Part shown: positions 26,206 to 34,078 of the stretch, piece by piece
Layout: each line of letters opens with the position of its first letter
How positions within the stretch are numbered: position 1 is the first letter of the stretch
NCBI GenBank assembly: GCA_902780585.1
Contig: CACZGA010000010.1
Coordinates: forward strand, 1-47,089
Length of the DNA stretch: 47,089 nt
Direction: 5' to 3'
Origin: an uncultured Erysipelotrichaceae bacterium
GTDB lineage: Bacteria; Bacillota_I; Bacilli_A; RF39; UBA660
Program-made: the position numbers and the translations under genes
Notes under the pieces: generated by a model
The model's database searches: none
What the model was told of the DNA's origin: nothing
The model's input: only the letters and a program-made list of their open reading frames with translations

Positions 26206-27585
26206 ATGGAGTATCATTATAAAAGTGATATTGATCAAAGTATTTTTCGGGCTTATGATATAAGAGGAGTTTATCCAACAACAATAGATGAAGATACAGC
26301 TTATACTTTTGGGCTTGGTTTTGGAACACATATTCAGGGTTTAGGAATGAAAAAATGTGTAGTTGGACATGATAATAGACTATCTTCACCAGCTTTGTAT
26401 GAGGCTATGATAGCAGGTATTACAAAAACAGGTGTTGATGTTATATCATTAGGACAATGTACTACGCCAATGTATTATTATGCTTGTATTTTATTAAAGG
26501 TTCCTAGTGGAGCAATGGTAACGGCTTCTCATAATCCTAAGGATGATAATGGAATTAAATTTGCTTTTGATGAAAAAGGTAATTGCAAAGGAGAGGAAAT
26601 ACAGGACTTTTTACAGGAATTATTAAAGGGAGAATTTTTAAGTGGAGAAGGTAAGGTTACCCCTTATGATATTGAACCTGGTTATATAGAGCTTTATAAA
26701 AATAATTTAAAGTTTGGAGATAGAAGATTAAAGGTAGTTTTAGATCCTGCGAATGGGGCAACTTCTAAAATATGTCGTAAAATATATGAGTTGTTTCCAA
26801 TGGACTTAATTATTATTAATGAAGAAAGTGATGGTAATTTTCCTAATCATCATCCAGATCCTTGTATTGAGTCTAATTTAGAGCAATTAAAAGCTAAAGT
26901 ATTAGAAGTAAAGGCGGATGTTGGAATATCATTTGATGGTGATGGGGATAGACTTGGTGTTGTGACAAATGAGGGTAAGTTTATCCCAACAGATATTTAT
27001 ATGATTATTATTGTACGTGATATTATTAATAAAGTACAAAATAAGAAATTCTTGTATGATGTTAAATGTTCTAAGAGTTTAAGTGATGAAATAGAGCGTT
27101 TAGGGGCTGAGTGTGTATGTTATCGTACTGGTAACTCTTATACTAAAGCTAAGGTAAGGGAAGATAAATTGCCTTTTGGTGGAGAGTTATCAGGACATGT
27201 TTATTTTAATGATCGTTGGCCTGGTTTTGATAGTGGTTTATATGCGGGACTTCGCTTATTAGAAATTATGTCATATACAGATAAAAGTATTGAGCAATTA
27301 TTAGAAGGAATTAATCATTATTATTCTACCGAAGAAATTAAAATAGCTTCTACTGATCAAAAGAAAATAGAAGTTGTAGATAAGGTAATTAACTATGTAA
27401 AAGAAAAAGGTTTATCTTATAATGATATAGATGGTGTAAGAGTTGAATTTAATGATGGATGGGCATTAGTACGTTATTCTAATACTGGACCTAATATAAC
27501 GGCTAGATTTGAGGCTAATACAGAGGAAAGACTTCAAAGCCTACAAGAAGAGTATATAGGTATTATTAATCAATTTAATCAATAG
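26206..27585 (+). CDS. Phosphomannomutase/phosphoglucomutase
   Basis: This 459-residue enzyme of the alpha-D-phosphohexomutase family moves phosphate between C1 and C6 of a hexose, feeding sugar-nucleotide synthesis. All four signature sites are present: FRAYDIRG near the N-terminus, the phosphoserine loop TASHNPKDDNG (about residue 105), the metal loop DGDGDRLG (about 245), the sugar-binding GGELSGH (about 325), and the phosphate-binding RYSNTGPN (about 425). The length fits the bifunctional PMM/PGM (AlgC-like) group; the true substrate cannot be told. AGGAGGATG precedes the ATG. It is a single-gene unit. Confidence 0.93.
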   Translation: MEYHYKSDIDQSIFRAYDIRGVYPTTIDEDTAYTFGLGFGTHIQGLGMKKCVVGHDNRLSSPALYEAMIAGITKTGVDVISLGQCTTPMYYYACILLKVPSGAMVTASHNPKDDNGIKFAFDEKGNCKGEEIQDFLQELLKGEFLSGEGKVTPYDIEPGYIELYKNNLKFGDRRLKVVLDPANGATSKICRKIYELFPMDLIIINEESDGNFPNHHPDPCIESNLEQLKAKVLEVKADVGISFDGDGDRLGVVTNEGKFIPTDIYMIIIVRDIINKVQNKKFLYDVKCSKSLSDEIERLGAECVCYRTGNSYTKAKVREDKLPFGGELSGHVYFNDRWPGFDSGLYAGLRLLEIMSYTDKSIEQLLEGINHYYSTEEIKIASTDQKKIEVVDKVINYVKEKGLSYNDIDGVRVEFNDGWALVRYSNTGPNITARFEANTEERLQSLQEEYIGIINQFNQ

Positions 27586-27598
27586 ACTTTTATATTTG

Positions 27599-27678
27599 AA
27601 GACATGTCTTTTGATTAAGCTTTTGTTAACATAAAGCTTATTTATTAATCTGTTAACTAGTTTGTTAACAGGTTTTTT
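27599..27678 (+). repeat. Cluster of inverted repeats with three GTTAAC sites, including a terminator
   Basis: The 170-base gap between the phosphohexomutase and helD holds an AAGACATGTCTT palindrome (27599-27610), AAGCTTT/AAAGCTT arms (27617-27639) around the first GTTAAC (27625-27630), and a hairpin CTGTTAAC (27650-27657)/GTTAACAG (27664-27671) followed by T residues, which is the likely terminator of the mutase gene. The two arms of that hairpin are the other GTTAAC copies. Confidence 0.75.
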
Positions 27679-27733
27679 ATTTACATTACAGTGTATAGTC
27701 TTTGATTTTCTATTACCGAAGTATTATTATTTA

Positions 27734-27742
27734 TGGTATTAT
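27734..27742 (+). promoter_or_regulatory. Extended -10 promoter of helD
   Basis: TGGTATTAT (27734-27742) is the same extended -10 form as at yebC and the phosphohexomutase gene. The -35 is not clear. Confidence 0.7.
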
Positions 27743-27765
27743 GATAAAAGGTTATGGTGATGTGT

Positions 27766-29796
27766 ATGGCTATTTCAGAAATTGAATTTAAGAAAGAAAA
27801 AAAGATTTTTAGTAAAGTTCAAGCTTTATTGAATGAAACTATCGATACTTTGGGTCAAGGTGTATTTCAGGAAGAAGAGGAATTAGTAGAATTTAAAAAG
27901 ATGATGTGGTCTGATTCTCATAGTTTTGATGAGGGTGAAATACAACAAGTAATGGCCGCAACTAGATTAGAAGCTGATAAAGTATTACAAAAACAAATAT
28001 ATTTTAAAAAATTACGTAAAATACAAGATAAACCTTATTTTGCTTCTATAGTATTTCAAGATGATAGTAATAAAATATATAATATTTATATGTCTTTAAC
28101 TTATTTAAAAGATGATGATGGGAATAATATATTATATGACTGGCGTAGTCCTATTTGTAGTTTGTTTTATGACTATGAAATAGGTCCTTGTAGTTATTCG
28201 GCTCCTGGAGGTATATTTTCTGGTACATTAAAACGTAAAAGGCAGTATAAAATAGAAAACCAAAAATTATTAGGGGTATTTGATAATTCTTTAAATATAG
28301 ATGATGAAGTATTACAAGATGTTTTAGCAGCTGAATCTAGTGATAAGATGAAAAATGTTGTTAATACGATACAACAAGAACAAAATAAGGTTATTCGAAA
28401 TTTAGAAGATCATCATATTATAGTACAAGGTATTGCGGGTAGTGGTAAGACTACTGTTGCTTTACATAGAATTGCTTTTTTACTTTATCGCCTACCTAAT
28501 TTAAATAGTAATAATATTTTAATTTTCTCTCCTAACCAAATATTTACTGAATATATTTCAGAAGTATTACCTTCTTTAGGCGAAGCTAATACATTACAGA
28601 CTACTTTTGCAGATTATTTAGAGTCATTTATTACTGAATATAAAGGAATAGAGTCTTTTACGGACTTTGTATCGCGTTATTATTCTTATCAAGAGACTTT
28701 TCCAGAATTAGTTGAATATAAACAAAGTGATCAAATAATAAAAGATTTAGATGCTTTTTTAGAAGATTATATTAAGAGTTGTAAGTTTACTTCTTCTTTT
28801 TATGAAGGAGAAGCTCATTATATAGATTGTGATGAGATAAATGGTTATTTACATAATAAGTATAGTAGATTTCCATTATTTGAAAGAATGCATGAAATAG
28901 CAGAGAAACTATGTACTAATAATTATAAAGGTAGTCGTAAAAAGATTAAGACTTATGAAAAATTATTATACGAGAATAGTAATTTTAAAAAAGACTATAA
29001 AGCTATTATGAAGATGTTTTTTGAAAGTACTTTTTGTTCTATGAAAGTAGATGAAAAGACTATTAAATCTTTTATTAATGTAGATATTATACATTATGAA
29101 GATTCTTTAATATTTGCTTATATTAAGGGTACTTTAGAGGGCTTTTTATATGAAGCTAATATTAAACAAGTTGTGATTGATGAGGCGCAAGATTACAATA
29201 GATTACAATATTTAATTATTAAACAAATATTTAAGAAAGCAGACTTTACTATTTTAGGAGATATTAATCAAAATATTAATCCTTATTATCATTATGATTC
29301 ATTAGAGTCATTACAAGAATTATTCTCTGAAGAGACAAGATATTTAGAGTTATTAAAGACTTATCGTTCTTCTCCTGAAATTATTGATTATACAAATAAG
29401 ATATTAAATTTAAGACATGTTAATGCTATACGTAAAAGTACTAATAAACCTGTTTTGATAAGAAAAAATATTGAGTCATTAAAAGATACTTTAATTAAGG
29501 ATATTGCTTTATTAAAGAAAAATTATAAGAGTGTTGCGGTTATTACAAAAGATAATAGAGAAGCAGAAATGTTATATGAGTTAATAAGTGATGTGGTACC
29601 TATATCTTTAGTAGATGCTGGTAGTAGAAAGTTTCATAAAGATTTAGTATTAATTCCAGCTTATGTTGCTAAGGGGTTAGAGTTTGATAGTGTTATTTTA
29701 TATAATAATAGGGATAACTCTTATAAGAGTAATGAGAGAAATTTATTATATGTTGCTTGTACTAGAGCACAGCATGAATTATACATTTATAATTGA
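27766..29796 (+). CDS. helD: HelD-like RNA polymerase recycling helicase
   Basis: This 676-residue UvrD/Rep-type superfamily 1 protein has the HelD layout: an N-terminal helical arm (residues 1-75), then YDWRSPICSLFYDYEIG, then helicase motifs Walker A (GIAGSGKTTVALHR), DEAQD (VVIDEAQDY), LLKTYRSSPEI, AKGLEFDSVIL and YVACTRAQHEL, with a helical insert between. HelD removes RNA polymerase from DNA using ATP, reaching into its channels. Three nested ATG codons exist (27754, 27760, 27766); I chose 27766, with GGTGAT upstream as in other genes here, though 27760 is possible. Confidence 0.9.
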   Translation: MAISEIEFKKEKKIFSKVQALLNETIDTLGQGVFQEEEELVEFKKMMWSDSHSFDEGEIQQVMAATRLEADKVLQKQIYFKKLRKIQDKPYFASIVFQDDSNKIYNIYMSLTYLKDDDGNNILYDWRSPICSLFYDYEIGPCSYSAPGGIFSGTLKRKRQYKIENQKLLGVFDNSLNIDDEVLQDVLAAESSDKMKNVVNTIQQEQNKVIRNLEDHHIIVQGIAGSGKTTVALHRIAFLLYRLPNLNSNNILIFSPNQIFTEYISEVLPSLGEANTLQTTFADYLESFITEYKGIESFTDFVSRYYSYQETFPELVEYKQSDQIIKDLDAFLEDYIKSCKFTSSFYEGEAHYIDCDEINGYLHNKYSRFPLFERMHEIAEKLCTNNYKGSRKKIKTYEKLLYENSNFKKDYKAIMKMFFESTFCSMKVDEKTIKSFINVDIIHYEDSLIFAYIKGTLEGFLYEANIKQVVIDEAQDYNRLQYLIIKQIFKKADFTILGDINQNINPYYHYDSLESLQELFSEETRYLELLKTYRSSPEIIDYTNKILNLRHVNAIRKSTNKPVLIRKNIESLKDTLIKDIALLKKNYKSVAVITKDNREAEMLYELISDVVPISLVDAGSRKFHKDLVLIPAYVAKGLEFDSVILYNNRDNSYKSNERNLLYVACTRAQHELYIYN

Positions 29797-29802
29797 TATG
29801 TT

Positions 29803-29831
29803 TTGACTTTTCCCTCTTTTTATGATATAAT
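29803..29831 (+). promoter_or_regulatory. Promoter of the unknown gene at 29857
   Basis: TTGACT (29803-29808), a 17-bp spacer and TATAAT (29826-29831) with TG (29823-29824). It starts seven bases after the helD stop and shows that the gene begins at 29857. Confidence 0.88.
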
Positions 29832-29856
29832 GTTGAAGTGTTTTGGAGGGGATAGT

Positions 29857-30792
29857 ATGGCAAATAATAATAGTGTTACTAGAGAGGCTATTAAGAAATT
29901 ATTAGAACTATATTTTAGAGATTGTGATGCTAAAATTGTAGCTAAAGATAAAGATGTAGAAGATTTAATAAGTAGGGCAAAAGAACAATGGTGTGATAAT
30001 TTAGCTTGTTTGTGTGTTGAAGGGGGATATAGTTCTTCATTGTTGAAGGATAACGTTGGAGCATTTATTAAAATGTGTCCTTTTCCTATTCTTGGGGAAA
30101 ACTCAAAAGAATATGCATGTGATTTATATGTTGATTGTGATGATGTTAGTAGAGATTTTATTGCGCAAGCTCTTATTTCAAAAAAGAAAAGGGGCTTTAA
30201 AATAGAGTACCCTAGTGATAAAGATAAACATGGATTTACTATTTCTTGTGACTATAGAGATTTGAAAACTGTTATTGCTTTTTTAAATCGTATTTTAAAT
30301 GATAGTAGGCTAAGTCTAGTTGAAGAAAGTGGCAAAGAAATGTCTGACTATATTAATCCAGCAATTCATTTACATTCATGTGATTTGTTTTGTAAAGTGT
30401 GTGGGGCTTTATTAGTATCTACTTATGGATATGATGAAGATTTAGATAAATATTTTGCATATGGTTGCTCTTTTTATAGATCATTAACTAAATCTATTGA
30501 AGGAGGAAATGCTGATCTTGATGAAATAATTGCTGAGCATCAGGCTGTATTGACAACAGTTCTAGATAACATTAGAGATTTTTATAACTATTATAGTTAT
30601 GGTACTGTTCCAAACTTTGAATTGACTGTTAAAGGTAAAAAAGTAAAGGTTTCTAAAGAAATATTAGATGAGGCTATGAGAGGCTTTTTAAGAGAAACAT
30701 ATGTGAAGAATGCTAATGATTTTCCTGAGTTTGTTTATAATTTATCATTATCTAATAGAGAAGTTTATGATAGTGGTCAAGCTGGAAAATAA
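29857..30792 (+). CDS. Unknown 311-residue protein
   Basis: The protein is not recognised. The start is the ATG at 29857 (MANNNSVTREAIKKLLELYF), preceded by GGAGGGGAT; the upstream part of the open frame lies over the promoter. It appears soluble, with mixed helix and strand content and about ten cysteines without a CxxC pair. The middle has CDLYVDCDDVSRDFIAQALI; the end is helical. It is a single-gene unit that converges on the two-component system, and shares its translation signal type with the unknown genes at 6552, 14361 and 37672. Confidence 0.82.
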   Translation: MANNNSVTREAIKKLLELYFRDCDAKIVAKDKDVEDLISRAKEQWCDNLACLCVEGGYSSSLLKDNVGAFIKMCPFPILGENSKEYACDLYVDCDDVSRDFIAQALISKKKRGFKIEYPSDKDKHGFTISCDYRDLKTVIAFLNRILNDSRLSLVEESGKEMSDYINPAIHLHSCDLFCKVCGALLVSTYGYDEDLDKYFAYGCSFYRSLTKSIEGGNADLDEIIAEHQAVLTTVLDNIRDFYNYYSYGTVPNFELTVKGKKVKVSKEILDEAMRGFLRETYVKNANDFPEFVYNLSLSNREVYDSGQAGK

Positions 30793-30793
30793 A

Positions 30794-30817
30794 AAAAAGA
30801 GAATTATTTCTCTTTTT
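30794..30817. terminator. Bidirectional terminator, 29857 gene and histidine kinase
   Basis: AAAAAGAGAA (30794-30803), loop TTAT and TTCTCTTTTT (30808-30817) form a hairpin with A/T tracts on both sides. The kinase stop codon lies in the loop. Confidence 0.9.
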
Positions 30818-32201
30818 CTTTTGGTATTTCAAAGTAGAAAGTTGTTCCTTTGCCTACTTTTGACTTTACTCCATAATTATATTTATGTTCTTCTAATATA
30901 TTTTTTACAATACTTAAGCCTAGACCTGTACCTACTAGGTTTCTTTTATGTTTCTTTTGGTTTTTATAGTATTTATCCCAGATGTATGGGATATCTTCTT
31001 CTTTTATACCTTTACCAGTATCAGTTATTTCTACTAAAATGTTTTCTTTGTCTGATACTTTTATTGTTATATGGTTGTCTTCACCAGTATAGTTTATAGC
31101 ATTGTTTATTAAATTATATAAGACTTGTTCTAGTTTCTTTTTATCAGCTTCTATAATTACTTTTTTCTTTGGAAATATACACTCAAAGTTATATTTCTCT
31201 GTTTCTTCTAAGATGTCATATCTTTTTATAATTGTTTCTATTAAACCTATAAGGTCAATTTGTTCATAATTTAATTCTTCTTGGAGAGATTCCATCTTTG
31301 AGAGAGTTAAGATGTCATTTACTAAGATTGTTAATCTGTTTACTTCAGATATTATAGTATCCATATCTTTTTCTCTTTTTTCTTTATTATCTTGATGTAG
31401 ATCTTTACATATTTCAGCGTTTGCTTTAATCATAGTAAGTGGGGTTTTTAAATCATGAGAGACATTAGCCATTAAATCTCTTCTTAATTCTTCGGTTTTG
31501 CCTAATTCTTTTTGAGCATATTGTAAGGTAGTAGATAATTCATTGATTTCTAGTATATTACTGGTGGTATTTATAGGACTTACGAAGTCTTTTTTAGCAA
31601 GCTTTTTAGCATATTCATTTACTTCTTTGATTGGTTTAGAAATATGATTAGATATTAGATTAGCTAATATTATAGATAATATTACAATTAGTAATGTTAT
31701 GACGATTAGTTGTTTTAAGATAAGAGAAGTTATACTATCAGTTGGTTCTATAGATGTACTTATAAATATAAATTGATTATTATCTAATTTCATAGCGTAA
31801 ATCATAGTATCTGTTTGATCTATTCTGTTTTTTTGTTCATATATTTTTTCTTTTTCTTTACTATTTATAAAGTCAAATTTATATTGGAAAGTTTCTTGTT
31901 TACTGGTAGAACAGCCTTTACCAAAATAGGTAGAGTTGAATAATTGATTATAATCACTATTATCTATTTCAATACAGACACTTTTATCTAGAGCATAATT
32001 ATTTAAGTTTTCATAAAATGAGAGAGAGTTTTTACTCTTTTCTATTTTATTAGCGACGCTTTGTAAATCATTTTTTCTTTGATCTTTATAAAATGAACGA
32101 AAAGATATAAATTGGATTAACCATAGAATTGTTACAATTACTAGAGAAAATAATAAGAAATGTATTAATAACTCTTTTTTTATATTATTCTTCTTCCACA
32201 T
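30804..32201 (-). CDS. Membrane sensor histidine kinase
   Basis: This 465-residue kinase has a membrane segment at about 12-32, an extracellular sensor of about 130 residues, a second segment at about 163-185, a HAMP domain to about 240, and then the HisKA (NVSHDLKTPLTMI) and ATPase domains (N box LINNAINYT, DTGKGIKEE, GTGLGLSIV). It autophosphorylates on the histidine of the SHDLKTP motif and passes phosphate to the adjacent regulator. The sensor shows two cysteines (VCIEID, KGCSTS) that could be disulfide-bonded outside. Its start overlaps the end of the regulator by 17 bases. The signal is unknown. Confidence 0.95.
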   Translation of the reverse strand: MWKKNNIKKELLIHFLLFSLVIVTILWLIQFISFRSFYKDQRKNDLQSVANKIEKSKNSLSFYENLNNYALDKSVCIEIDNSDYNQLFNSTYFGKGCSTSKQETFQYKFDFINSKEKEKIYEQKNRIDQTDTMIYAMKLDNNQFIFISTSIEPTDSITSLILKQLIVITLLIVILSIILANLISNHISKPIKEVNEYAKKLAKKDFVSPINTTSNILEINELSTTLQYAQKELGKTEELRRDLMANVSHDLKTPLTMIKANAEICKDLHQDNKEKREKDMDTIISEVNRLTILVNDILTLSKMESLQEELNYEQIDLIGLIETIIKRYDILEETEKYNFECIFPKKKVIIEADKKKLEQVLYNLINNAINYTGEDNHITIKVSDKENILVEITDTGKGIKEEDIPYIWDKYYKNQKKHKRNLVGTGLGLSIVKNILEEHKYNYGVKSKVGKGTTFYFEIPKEKEK

Positions 32202-32850
32202 ATTTATATCCTATTCCTCTAACTGTTTTAATATTATCTCTATATTCGCCTAGATTATTTCTTAACATTTTAATATGTGTATCTATTGTTCTATCGTCTC
32301 CAAAGAAATCATAGCCCCAGACGTTTGATAGTAATTGTTCTCTTGAAATAGCAATATTTTTATTATGAATTAGATAAGTTAATATTTCAAATTCTTTAGG
32401 GGTTATTTCAACTATTTTATTATTTATTTTTAAAGTGTGAGATAAGAAGTTTACTTCTAAGTTATTATAAGTATATATGTCAGTTATAGTATGATTTAAT
32501 CTATTTGAGATAGCTTTTATTCTAGCCATTAATTCTTTAGGAGAAAATGGTTTTGTTACATAATCATCTATACCTAAATCAAAGCCTGATAATTTATCAT
32601 ATTCTTCTCCTCTAGCTGATAATACTATAGTAGGAACTCTTCTAGATACAGGACATTCTTTTAACATACTATAACCATCCATTTGAGGCATCATAATATC
32701 TAGAATCATCATGTCATAGTCTTTAACTTTTAATTTCTCTAAAGCTTTTTTACCTGTTTCAGCTTCATCTACTTCATAACCTTCTTCTTCACAATATTCT
32801 TTTATAATGGAACGTATTCCTTCTTCATCATCTACAATTAATATTTTCAT
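32185..32850 (-). CDS. OmpR/PhoB-family response regulator
   Basis: This 221-residue regulator has a receiver domain (IVDDEEG, phospho-acceptor Asp in MMILDIMMPQMDG, then IVLSA and DYVTKPFSP) and a C-terminal winged helix (EITPKEFEILTYLI, NVWGYDFFGDDRTIDTHIKM, TVRGIGYKY). It is the first gene of the two-gene unit with the kinase. AGGAGG precedes the ATG. Direct repeats of PhoB-box type lie over its own -35 region, which suggests autoregulation. Confidence 0.96.
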   Translation of the reverse strand: MKILIVDDEEGIRSIIKEYCEEEGYEVDEAETGKKALEKLKVKDYDMMILDIMMPQMDGYSMLKECPVSRRVPTIVLSARGEEYDKLSGFDLGIDDYVTKPFSPKELMARIKAISNRLNHTITDIYTYNNLEVNFLSHTLKINNKIVEITPKEFEILTYLIHNKNIAISREQLLSNVWGYDFFGDDRTIDTHIKMLRNNLGEYRDNIKTVRGIGYKYVEEE

Positions 32851-32869
32851 ATTGACCTCCTGTAAGTAT

Positions 32870-32900
32870 ATTATACTATAAATGTGAAATTCATATGAAA
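32870..32900 (-). promoter_or_regulatory. Two-component system promoter with 11-bp direct repeats
   Basis: On the minus strand TATAAT lies at 32870-32875. Over the -35 position are TTTCAT (32895-32900) and TTTCAC (32884-32889), 11 bases apart, the one-turn spacing of OmpR/PhoB sites. TTCATATGAA (32890-32899) is also palindromic. Confidence 0.6.
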
Positions 32901-33097
32901 TATCAATAAGTTTTAATTTTTTTAAAAAAATGTATCATTATAAGAATATATATGATATGATTTTTTTGGTAAGAATTTAGGAACTATCGAACATATAGTT
33001 AGTTTCGTAAAAGTAATTGTAAATGATAGATATTTCTTATGTTTTTTTTACTCTATAAATTTTTTTTATGTTAAACTTAAAATAGAGGTGTACATAT
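32901..33097. other. Intergenic region between response regulator and 33098 gene
   Basis: This is a divergent gap of very AT-rich sequence. It holds an AACTAT/ATAGTT hairpin around CGAACAT (about 32983-33001) and, at 33069-33077, TGTTAAACT, a plausible extended -10 for the next gene. No reading frame of interest or RNA gene is seen. Confidence 0.5.
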
Positions 33098-34015
33098 ATG
33101 GATGAATTTTTAGAATTTTTGACTTCTCAAGAAGCTATAGTTGTATATTTAATCGCAGGAGTTGCTTGTTTAATTTGTTTAATTGTTTATTTTGTTGAAA
33201 AGAATAATGTTAAGATTAAGCAGAGACATAATACTAGGGAATTAAATAAGTTAGTAGAGCAAGTTAAGAATGAGGCTAATATTGAAGATACTTCTGATTC
33301 ATATATAGAGCCTGTTATAAGCCCTATTAATGAGAGTACTTCGAGGGAAGATATTATAGTTGATCCTATTAGTATTCAAGAGGATGAGCAATTACAATAT
33401 ACTTCTATTGAACCTGATATGGAAACAGCACAATTAGAATTACAAAAGATTACTGAAGAATTAAAGAGACAAGAAGAAGCTGAAAAAGAAGAAGTTGTAC
33501 AGGTAGAGGTTGAGACTGAAAATCATGATTTATCTAATTATGAGGAACAACAAGAAGAAAATGCGATTATTAGTTTAGAAGAATTAGTTCAAAAGAGCAA
33601 AGATATGTATGCACAAAATGAGCTTACACAATATGTAGATGAAGGTAATGAACCAATTAGTCTTAAAGAGTTAGAAGAAAAAGCAGTTTTATCTAAACCT
33701 AAATTTGAAGATGAGTTTTCTATTCAAAATGTTGTACCTGCTGAAGAAGTAGTTGAAGTTATGGAAGAAGTTAGACCAACTGTTAAATTGGATGACTTCA
33801 ATACTATAGAAGCTACTACAACAGCTGTAGAGCCTATTAAGAGATTTAAGAGTAGTCCTATTATTTCACCTATATTTGGTATTGAAAAAGATGAGAATAA
33901 AGATACTAGTATGGAGTTAGAGAATACTGCTAATTATGATAAATTAGATGCTGAGATTAAAAGAACAAATGAATTTTTGTTGACTTTAAAAGATTTACAA
34001 AAAAAATTAGATTAA
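33098..34015 (+). CDS. Membrane-anchored acidic protein
   Basis: This 305-residue protein has one membrane segment (about 13-32, VVYLIAGVACLICLIVYFV), a basic stretch after it and then about 240 acidic, low-complexity, Glu-rich residues. This is the layout of ZipA-like cell division anchors, but no folded C-terminal domain is seen. A short repeat occurs twice: IISLEELVQKS (about 159) and PISLKELEEKA (about 187). Near the C-terminus FKSSPIISPIFGIEKD stands out from the acidic background as a possible short binding motif, and a final helix (about 278-305) may form a coiled coil. Function unknown. GAGGTG precedes the ATG. Confidence 0.82.
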   Translation: MDEFLEFLTSQEAIVVYLIAGVACLICLIVYFVEKNNVKIKQRHNTRELNKLVEQVKNEANIEDTSDSYIEPVISPINESTSREDIIVDPISIQEDEQLQYTSIEPDMETAQLELQKITEELKRQEEAEKEEVVQVEVETENHDLSNYEEQQEENAIISLEELVQKSKDMYAQNELTQYVDEGNEPISLKELEEKAVLSKPKFEDEFSIQNVVPAEEVVEVMEEVRPTVKLDDFNTIEATTTAVEPIKRFKSSPIISPIFGIEKDENKDTSMELENTANYDKLDAEIKRTNEFLLTLKDLQKKLD

Positions 34016-34042
34016 TAGGTAATGGTTTACCTATTTCTTTTT
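34014..34042 (+). terminator. Terminator after the 33098 gene
   Basis: AATAGGTAA (34014-34022) pairs with TTACCTATT (34027-34035), followed by a T-rich tract. It contains the -35 of the next promoter. Confidence 0.88.
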
Positions 34043-34054
34043 TTATGATATAAT
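34026..34054 (+). promoter_or_regulatory. Promoter of mtaB, inside the preceding terminator
   Basis: TATAAT at 34049-34054 has TG at 34046-34047. With a 17-bp spacer the -35 is TTTACC (34026-34031), which lies in the right arm of the terminator hairpin. Confidence 0.75.
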
Positions 34055-34078
34055 TTCTTAGCAAATGAGGGGATATTT

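Noticed and set aside
30710..31099. 129-codon open frame on the plus strand
   Set aside because: It lies antisense to the histidine kinase, consists mostly of Leu, Tyr and Phe as expected for a shadow frame, and has no good translation start.
32983..33006. LexA (SOS) box at CGAACATATAGTTAG
   Set aside because: The left half CGAAC fits the Bacillus consensus, but the right half is not GTTCG at the proper distance, and the next gene is not an SOS gene.
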